64,000 nt of DNA from Agapanthus africanus. Lineage: Eukaryota > Streptophyta > Magnoliopsida > Asparagales > Amaryllidaceae. Below are positions 59,101 to 64,000 of the stretch, piece by piece (position 1 is the stretch's first letter; every line of letters begins with the position of its first letter). Made by a program: the position numbers and the translations under genes. The stretch is from assembly GCA_030015575.1 (NCBI GenBank), contig JASDDO010000004.1, positions 322,470,654-322,534,653 on the forward strand, in the 5' to 3' direction. The notes beneath the pieces were generated by a model that saw only the letters and a program-made list of their open reading frames with translations, did no database searches and was not told the origin of the DNA.

Positions 59101-60671
59101 GGTTAAATTTATTTACTCAACCATAACTTTACCTTGTCTTCTCTGATTATATGTAAGTGATATTAGCCATTTTTAAACTGCTGTTAGCTCAGTAAGATGC
59201 AACCATTCCTCAGTGAAATATTTGGTGGAAAGTATTAGATCGATTTTTTATTTTATTAATCTACATCATGCAAATCCAGGATAACAGGATGTCTAACATA
59301 ATTAAATTTCCTTTTGTTTCGATTTCCCTTTCTTCTTTTCATACATCGTTTTAGTTGATGCTTAAGAGTTTAGCCTAACTGTTTGAAACTTATTGAGTTA
59401 GTAGTTTATTCTCAATCTTAGGTGGAGTTTGGAGTATGGTCTTATTCAAATTGGGCCAGATTATATATGCGTCAAGGTGGAGATTTGTTGAGATTAAGTG
59501 TCTTGCATCCAAATGAATATTCAAGTAGGAGGTATAAAAACCCATCTATCTGGACAGCTAATTTACACTTCATTTGAAAATGTTAGTAGATGCTAAGCAG
59601 TAATTGTGATAATTAAGATCATTAGCAACCAGTGTCCTGCAATCATTTAGAAATTACATTTCCATCTGAATTCGTAGACTTTAAAGATTTTTTAAAAATA
59701 GAATGATTTGTCGTTGATAGGAGATAAATACCACAAAATTCTCTATGTTTTATTAAATTTAGTACCATACAACATTTTCATTTGCAGTAGAATGATTTTA
59801 AATTAAAGGCTAAATTGAAAATTTGTGCATGGTAATTGAGAAAGGTTGAAAGTTTGTAATTATTTACAACCGACTAATTTCATGGTATTTATTTGCATTT
59901 CTATTGTTTATGTTATTTATCTTTAGGGAGATTAGTGCAGTAAACATTCGCGATAGGATAATGAGACCTAGCTATATCATGCTATTCCGTATAATGGCCA
60001 TTCACGTATTTCCTATTCTTTACTCCATGGGTTATTATAGGTTCCTTGAAAATGAGGATGATATTGCAAAATTACGCAAGTGCTTTGCTGGTTTGTGGAG
60101 TTTAGATAACCCAGAAGGTGTGAATGGAGCTATGGAAAACCCCGAATTATTTGTTCTTAAACCCCAACGAGAAGGAGGAGGTGTGAAATTAGATCCGCCT
60201 TGTCTTGTTTTCTATTATTTTAGCGCCCCCCTCACAATCTTTTAATTTAATGGCTTCACCTGTAGGGAATAATATTTATGGCGAAGATGTAAGGAAAACA
60301 TTAATCAAGCTGCAACAAGAAGGAAGCGAGGAACTAGCGGCTTTCATTCTAATGCAAAGAATCTTTCCTAGAACTTCACATGCTTATTTAGTTCGAGAAG
60401 GTATATGCTACCGAGAACAAGTTATCTCCGAACTTGGAATATATGGGGCATATCTAAGGTTTATATCATTGCATTGATTTTTTTTATTTTTCTTGTAGTT
60501 ATATAATAATCTCGAGTTTGAGAAATTGATTATATTGAAATCTGTAGGAACAAAAATAAGGTGATCATGAATGACCAGTGTGGTTATTTGATGCGGACAA
60601 AGGTTTCTTCGTCGGATGAGGGTGGAGTGGCAGCTGGATTTGCAGTTTTGGACAGCATTTATTTGACCTAA
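38179..60671 (+). CDS. GSH2: Glutathione synthetase (GSH2), with plastid transit peptide
   Basis: It catalyses the ATP-dependent ligation of gamma-glutamylcysteine and glycine, the second step of glutathione synthesis. Exons: 38179-38526, 40305-40474, 53844-53919, 54073-54203, 56511-56621, 56726-56806, 58200-58280, 58447-58516, 58645-58766, 60041-60180, 60266-60458 and 60548-60671 (TAA). They sum to 1647 nt, or 548 aa. Residues 1 to about 65 are Ser/Thr-rich and basic, as in plastid transit peptides; Met54 (38338) could start a cytosolic form. Family motifs: [21 protein letters not shown] (222-227, metal/substrate site), [17 protein letters not shown], the glycine-rich loop EGGGNNIYG (441-449) and the alanine-rich loop [10 protein letters not shown]. 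Intron 2 (13.4 kb) holds element B; intron 6 is AT-AC. Compared with remembered homologues about four residues are missing in LLKHLRLDS (exon 5). Frames are intact. Confidence 0.94.
38527..40304 (+). other. Intron 1 of glutathione synthetase
   Basis: It is 1.78 kb with donor GTGAGA and acceptor cttgcag. At about 39330-39600 it holds a GC-rich stretch with gggccgacccggccc, a TATA-like CATATATACA (39479-39488) and a CT-rich leader-like tail. This looks like a promoter fragment of an old retroelement, but the family is unresolved. The rest shows nothing. Confidence 0.5.
40780..42801 (+). repeat. Left (5') LTR of element B
   Basis: Its first 220 bp and the stretch 41757-42060 are rich in GCGC and CACGTG-like steps (gcgcaagcgccaaacgtgcaatgcacg). 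Between them lie an AT-rich segment, the TATAAATAGGAG box near 41191 and a leader with repeated GATC motifs. It pairs base by base with the right LTR over its whole length. Confidence 0.88.
43400..46527 (+). pseudogene. Gag remnant of element B
   Basis: Homologue of the gag of element A. Fragments are spread over several frames: 43931-44629 with [22 protein letters not shown] and [16 protein letters not shown], then 44630-45480, then 45910-46527 with the Cys/His block [16 protein letters not shown] (the last Cys shifted relative to A). There are many stops and frameshifts. No reverse transcriptase YVDD, integrase HHCC or protease DTGA motif was found anywhere in the element. Confidence 0.7.
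46528..49190. repeat. Covarying-hairpin array of element B, period about 375 bp
   Basis: The block containing aaaagccttaggtgac recurs near 46592, 47141, 47520, 47892, 48270, 48645 and 49128; most spacings are 372-379. Each block has four or five sub-units of about 40 nt, each a hairpin with loop ATCCTYWCGA or similar. Examples: CTTACGAG/CTCGTAAG (47716-47723 with 47734-47741), TTGTGAG/CTCACAA (48127-48133 with 48144-48150), TTTATGAG/CTCATAAA (48237-48244 with 48255-48262), ACCTAGG/CCTAGGT (49023-49029 with 49043-49049) and CTTTTATGAG/CTCATAAAAG (49095-49104 with 49115-49124). Hairpins are separated by A-rich spacers (gagaaaatac). Non-coding. Confidence 0.85.
49190..49565. repeat. Z, X and Y modules of element B
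   Basis: Z: ATGATGAGTCGCTCTTGGCAC and a second copy at 49282 (ATGATGAATTGCTCCAGGCAC). X: CTAAGTCGTTAAACTGG at about 49357. Y: GCCGAAATGATGGGGC and two more degenerate copies up to 49545. All are the reverse complement, on the + strand, of modules in element A. Confidence 0.7.
49915..50515 (-). mobile_element. TRIM nested in element B
   Basis: Two LTRs, 49915-50120 (206 bp) and 50309-50515 (207 bp), start TGTTRGAGTTTAGAG and end CTTTCAACA. The interior is about 190 bp and ends in GCTCTGATATCA (50297-50308), the complement of a Met-tRNA primer site, directly abutting LTR 2. The sense strand is therefore minus. Flanks TTTGG and TTCGG form a 5-bp duplication with one mismatch. The interior contains three repeats of about 40 bp with CACGTGGA/ACGTGCAACCATC. 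It is the same family as the TRIM at 15887-16309. Confidence 0.85.
50849..52854 (+). repeat. Right (3') LTR of element B
   Basis: Homologous to 40780-42801 throughout, including TGAAGCGCATGCTTCAGATTAGAGC near 51055 (stem GAAGCGCATGCTTC) and TATAAATAGGAG near 51261. Its promoter would fire toward exon 3 of glutathione synthetase, less than 1 kb from the LTR end. Confidence 0.88.
52860..53843 (+). other. Remainder of glutathione synthetase intron 2
   Basis: AT-rich up to the acceptor tattgcag at 53843. At about 53460-53575 the - strand reads TAGCCCAATGGTGGGC and later GACCCAGGATCTCCC, reminiscent of a degenerate tRNA-type box A/box B pair and hence of a worn SINE. No other feature. Confidence 0.4.
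54204..56510 (+). other. Intron 4 of glutathione synthetase
   Basis: A 2.3-kb AT-rich intron, with donor GTAAGT and acceptor aaaacag. It contains a short CA/CG-rich run at about 55668-55690. No coding exon is needed here: the reading frame and homology continue directly from 54203 to 56511. Confidence 0.6.
56807..58199 (+). other. U12-type AT-AC intron 6 of glutathione synthetase
   Basis: The intron begins ATATCCTAT (56807-56815; U12 consensus ATATCCTTT) and ends GACAC (AC at 58198-58199). Branch-point-like TTTTTCTTAAC (58179-58189, consensus TTTTCCTTAAC) places the branch A about 11 nt before the 3' splice site, within the U12 range. This junction joins AAG GAG TT to G CAT GGC and keeps the conserved series [13 protein letters not shown] in frame. 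No AG acceptor exists between 58161 and the conserved sequence. It would be removed by the minor spliceosome. Confidence 0.88.
58551..58572. repeat. (TG)n microsatellite
   Basis: About ten GT units in glutathione synthetase intron 8. Confidence 0.9.
58767..60040 (+). other. Intron 9 of glutathione synthetase
   Basis: AT-rich, 1.27 kb, donor GTGGCA and acceptor tattatag. An open frame continuing upstream of exon 10 (from 59904) does not match the enzyme family and is regarded as intron read-through. Confidence 0.6.
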
Positions 60672-62185
60672 AATATTTTTCTTTTCAAGGTACACACATT
60701 TGATTAATGAGGATGATGCATGCATTGTTTCGACACCCATTTTGAGTCTACGAATTGGAATTTCTTGAATTACAATCCATATATTTAGTCAGTACATTGG
60801 GTTGTTGGTTGGAATTTAGGAAATCCCATTTTATTAGTTAATTAGATTTTACTATATTCTAATATAAAAAATAGTGAACTGAAATTTGTTCTCAAAACCT
60901 GAGTATGAAATTATGATCTATGCGTAGTATCTTGATACATTATATGCTTCATGATTCGCTAAATAAGGTATAATCGATGGCATACAGTTTTCGCTGCCAT
61001 CAACCAAGAAGGGGAAGACGAGAAGAAAGAACAGTAGAGCGCGACAAAGGATCCATGTTGTCATGCTAGAAGATGTCCATCTTTGCTGATATCTGATATA
61101 TTTTTGCATGAAAATAAACTGCAGAAAAACATCGCTGCTTGAATATAATTATTGTCTTGAAATAAATTTTATTTCGTCATTTAAATCCATAAATTTCTTT
61201 TGTCATTCTTTTCTTATTTTTCCTTTTTGGTTTTTTCCCTTTAAAACTTGCTAGTTATACATTTTGCATTAGATGTTTCTGAGCAAATAATTACTATGAA
61301 TTTCTGTATGCAAAGGAAATCTCATGTGCTTTGATGTGTATATAGTTTCATTAGGACATTTATAAGTTCAGATTTATGAATGGGTCCAATATGTGCAGCA
61401 AAGTGTAAGGTGCTCAGAAAATGTTAAAGCAAGGACAATGTCAAATCTTGAGAGTGCTTTGAGATCAACTCTGATGAATATTGGTTGTTATAGAATAACA
61501 AGTCTAGTTTATATGAAAAATTATGCTCAAAGTATGAATATCTGTATGAAATTCCAAATATTGGTGGAATAAGACGCACTCTAAACACTGTCCATTGGAA
61601 ATATGGGTGGAATATGTTGTAAACTCTAAAAATAAAATAAATTTAATTATTCTACAGTGGAGTAATTGTTCCGATTCACCGGTTAAACCAAATCCGTGTG
61701 TCAAAAAACAAGCTTTAAAATCTTGGTATTGGTATCGTAAATCCGTGTGTCAAAAATAAGGTTTAAAATCTTGGTATCGGTATCGGATGGTTACTTTTTG
61801 GATTGGAATTAGCTATCTCTGCCGTATTGGATTAGAAATAATTGGATTTTATAACTTTTGACAAAATAAAAATTTAAACCGAGGAAATTATTTAATTAAA
61901 GAGTAAAAGCAACGGTAAACAATTTGGCAAATTCTTACCAACTAATGAAGTGTAAACTGGTTTTAAGTTGTCTGGGTTAGTATGGGTTAGTATACGACGG
62001 AAATAATCCTGAGACTGTCGTCTTCTTCATTTTTTGAGTGGCTAATGTTTGGATTTTGCCCTAATTTCAAAATTAGGGTTTATTATTAGAGATAAAATTG
62101 GCCCTTGAACTTTTATACGTGTACAAATTAAACCCATTAATAACATAAAAAATAACTAGTAATTTATTATATTAATTCATTTTTT
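60672..62185. other. 3' flank of glutathione synthetase
   Basis: AT-rich. On the - strand at 61061-60918 there is a short frame with a signal-peptide-like start (MTTWILCRALLFFLLVFPFL..) and a GTATGC donor-like site near 60982. No further exon follows, because the region downstream on that strand is occupied by the enzyme gene. A near-duplicate of about 30 bp (aaatccgtgtgtcaaaaa, 61691 and 61740) is also present. Confidence 0.35.
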
Positions 62186-62425
62186 CGTCAAAGATCGTAG
62201 CTCGAACGGTAAAGACATTCTCCCATAATGTTGGTGGTCTTAGGTTTGAATATCCCCATTTGCAGTGGTAGAAGCAAATATGCCGAATCGTCCCACTTGA
62301 TTTCTTAGACGACGGATTTTGAGTAAAGGCTAACGACTGGTACCAGACTTTGGAATCGGAGATTGGTTGATCTGAGTCAAGAAAGGGACGTGTACATATC
62401 AAATTATTCAAATCATTAATTTTTA
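62186..62425 (+). mobile_element. tRNA-derived SINE
   Basis: Box A TAGCTCGAACGG (62198-62209) and box B GGTTTGAATAT (62243-62253) are spaced about 33 bp, as in the RNA polymerase III promoter of tRNAs. They are followed by an unrelated body of about 170 bp. The upstream flank is AT-rich. The 3' border is uncertain. Confidence 0.6.
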
Positions 62426-63390
62426 TACTTACCAATTAACATACATTGATATATGTTGATGATGCGGTAATTAATTAAATAAAGGTTTCGCTTTTTGGTT
62501 CCAGAGATCTACAACTAATTTTCCCTTCATATTTTTCTTCTTTTATTTTGTTATTTATTTATTACTTTAATTTATTCTCTTTATTAATATATAATTTTTA
62601 TATTTATGTTCGTGTCATGTAGGATCAATTATTTAGAGATTTTTGGCCAAAAAAGGAGGACAATATTTTTGTACTTTTGATAGGTATTATTACTTCCTTT
62701 GATTTTTCAAATCTCATCAATGTCCACGCTTTATATTTCAAAAAAACATCTTCTTTTTTCCATTATGAGGTGGCACCCCCTTTCTTTCTCTTACTCTGAG
62801 AAATCTAAACCTCTCCATTGCGTAAAACATTACACCATATTACCGAAATCAAAAAGTCAAAAGATGAAAATCAAAATCAAATGGGCTCATGTCAGAGCCC
62901 AAGCCAAGTGGGCCTGCCCAAACCCAAATCAAGACTGGGCTCAAGCATGGGGATCGGCTCCATACCAAGAGAACAGAAAGAAAAAAAAAATATACGGTAA
63001 GTATATGTAATATGTAAAATATGTAATAAGTACGGATATGTAAGAAAAATTGACAAAAAGCCAATATTATAAAGTCCAAGGGCTTAAGTGCAAAAATATA
63101 AAGGTATTTAAATCCCACCAAACAAAAAAATGATGAGTTTATTTATTTTTACCACAAGAGGCAAGTCCTTTTTTCTTTTATGTTCTTCCACAAAAGAGAG
63201 AGACCTTAAAGAGAGTTTCTTTTTGATCTCTCTTATCCCCTTTATCTTTTTCTTTCTCAATACTAATCATCAAAAGAGAACCCATCTTTTTTGGAAAACT
63301 CCATCTAAAGAACCCAAGATTCAAAATCAAAACCAAGCAAAACATCAACCTTTTTTCATTAAATTTGAAGAACAAGAGAGAAAAAGGATT

Positions 63391-63423
63391 CTCGGGATGA
63401 AAGCTCACAGTTTTCATCCCGAG
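63391..63423. other. Perfect 12-bp stem-loop
   Basis: CTCGGGATGAAA (63391-63402) pairs perfectly with TTTCATCCCGAG (63412-63423) across a 9-nt loop. It lies in the presumed leader of element C. Confidence 0.85.
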
Positions 63424-63572
63424 CAAGCATTTTCGGACATGTAGACTCGATGAAGCTCTAGACTTTCATTACTTGACCTCAGATCTCTTGCGAGATCCAT
63501 AAAAACATAGGTCACAATCCTATATTCCTCTCCAAAATTTTGAACACGGGATTGACACCTTGTTCAGTTTCG

Positions 63573-63805
63573 AACCCCCAAAAAGGGATTCTCGCTTCGG
63601 AACTCTCCCTCAAAGGGAGTTCTCCCTTTCCGAAACCCTCCAAAAAGGGTTCCCGCTTCGGAATCCCCCAAGTAGTTCTGCCTTTTCGGGACACCCCCAA
63701 AAAGGGGTCTCCCGCCGTCGAGACCCCCTAAGGTGCTCCCGCCTTCAAGATCCCCCCCTCCAAAAGGGGGGCGCCCATCGTCTGGACCCCCCAAGGGGTC
63801 TTTGT
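63573..63805. repeat. Phased array of C/G hairpins with a period of about 30 bp
   Basis: Successive units carry complementary C- and G-runs of changing length and sequence: AACCC..GGGTT (63634-63651), ACCCC..GGGGT (63693-63708), CCCCCC..GGGGGG (63752-63771) and GACCCC..GGGGTC (63784-63800). Loops are mostly CAAAA-like and the spacers read TTCCCGCTTCGGA or similar. Confidence 0.75.
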
Positions 63806-64000
63806 TGTCTTGGGAGGCCACCAAAGTCTCTTCCCTTTTCATTTTCTCTCCGGAGGACTCGCAGACTCCCTTAAAGCACTCCCCCTTCAAAAAAAAAATT
63901 GTTTCAGGACGCTGCCCCGAGACCTGCAAGGAGGCCGCTACCCCTCAATCCGCTGACCAGACAGCGGGACCCTAGTGTGATGGTCCCTCGACATGTTTGA

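Larger units (their letters stand above)
62880..64000 (+). mobile_element. Element C: probable 5' part of another LTR element, cut by the window edge
   Basis: At about 62898 AAGCCAAGTGGGCCTGCCCA matches the complement of the LTR of element A (AAGCCAAGTGGGCCCATGCCCA on the - strand near 12040). Farther right come a perfect 12-bp hairpin (63391-63423) and a GC-rich array of short hairpins (63573-63805), the sort of structured leader seen in A and B. Neither LTR border nor primer site was identified and no gag is reached before the window ends. Confidence 0.4.

Noticed and set aside
59904..60245. 113-aa open frame overlapping GSH2 exon 10
   Set aside because: Only the part from 60041 to 60180 matches glutathione synthetase; the rest is intron read through an acceptor and past a donor.
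62198..62253. tRNA gene at the SINE
   Set aside because: Box B is degenerate (GGTTTGAATAT) and no cloverleaf can be drawn.

Overview
The window is nuclear DNA of a flowering plant. The genes have many short exons with GT-AG introns, the noncoding DNA is AT-rich, and the repeats are typical of plants: copia and Ty3-type LTR elements, TRIMs, fold-back MITEs and tRNA-derived SINEs. The species is not identifiable from sequence alone; nothing points to a grass. No prokaryotic operon, CRISPR array or rRNA was seen.

Three protein-coding genes can be assembled exon by exon. (1) On the + strand, the 3' two thirds of a ribophorin II / OST delta subunit gene (RPN2) ends at 28151; 13 exons are visible and the 5' exons lie left of the window. 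(2) On the - strand, a complete 18-exon GH35 beta-galactosidase (699 aa, 36156 to 29803) is convergent with RPN2. (3) On the + strand, a complete 12-exon glutathione synthetase (548 aa, 38179 to 60671) with a plastid transit peptide is divergent from the beta-galactosidase. The exon sums are 1452, 2100 and 1647 nt, all divisible by three, which supports the junctions. The three genes have unrelated functions: N-glycosylation, cell-wall galactose removal and glutathione synthesis.

Most of the remaining DNA is mobile, and much of it sits inside introns. RPN2 has an 8.7-kb intron with a 7.2-kb gag-only LTR element in antisense (element A, 4904-12106). It also has a 12.1-kb intron holding a TRIM, a decayed copia element (16875-25596), and, nested in the copia, a 3.0-kb TG..CA element and a 437-bp hAT-type MITE. 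Glutathione synthetase has a 13.4-kb intron holding a 12.1-kb gag-only LTR element in sense (element B, 40780-52854, GGCAA target duplication), itself carrying a TRIM. A third LTR-like element (C) probably runs off the right edge.

The most interesting signals are these. (a) Glutathione synthetase has an AT-AC intron with near-consensus U12 (minor spliceosome) sites at 56807-58199. (b) Elements A and B carry long arrays of about 25-nt hairpins whose loops are conserved while their stems vary in a compensating way; a similar array of different sequence occurs in element C. (c) A and B contain the same non-coding modules in permuted order. (d) The beta-galactosidase has a GC-AG intron.
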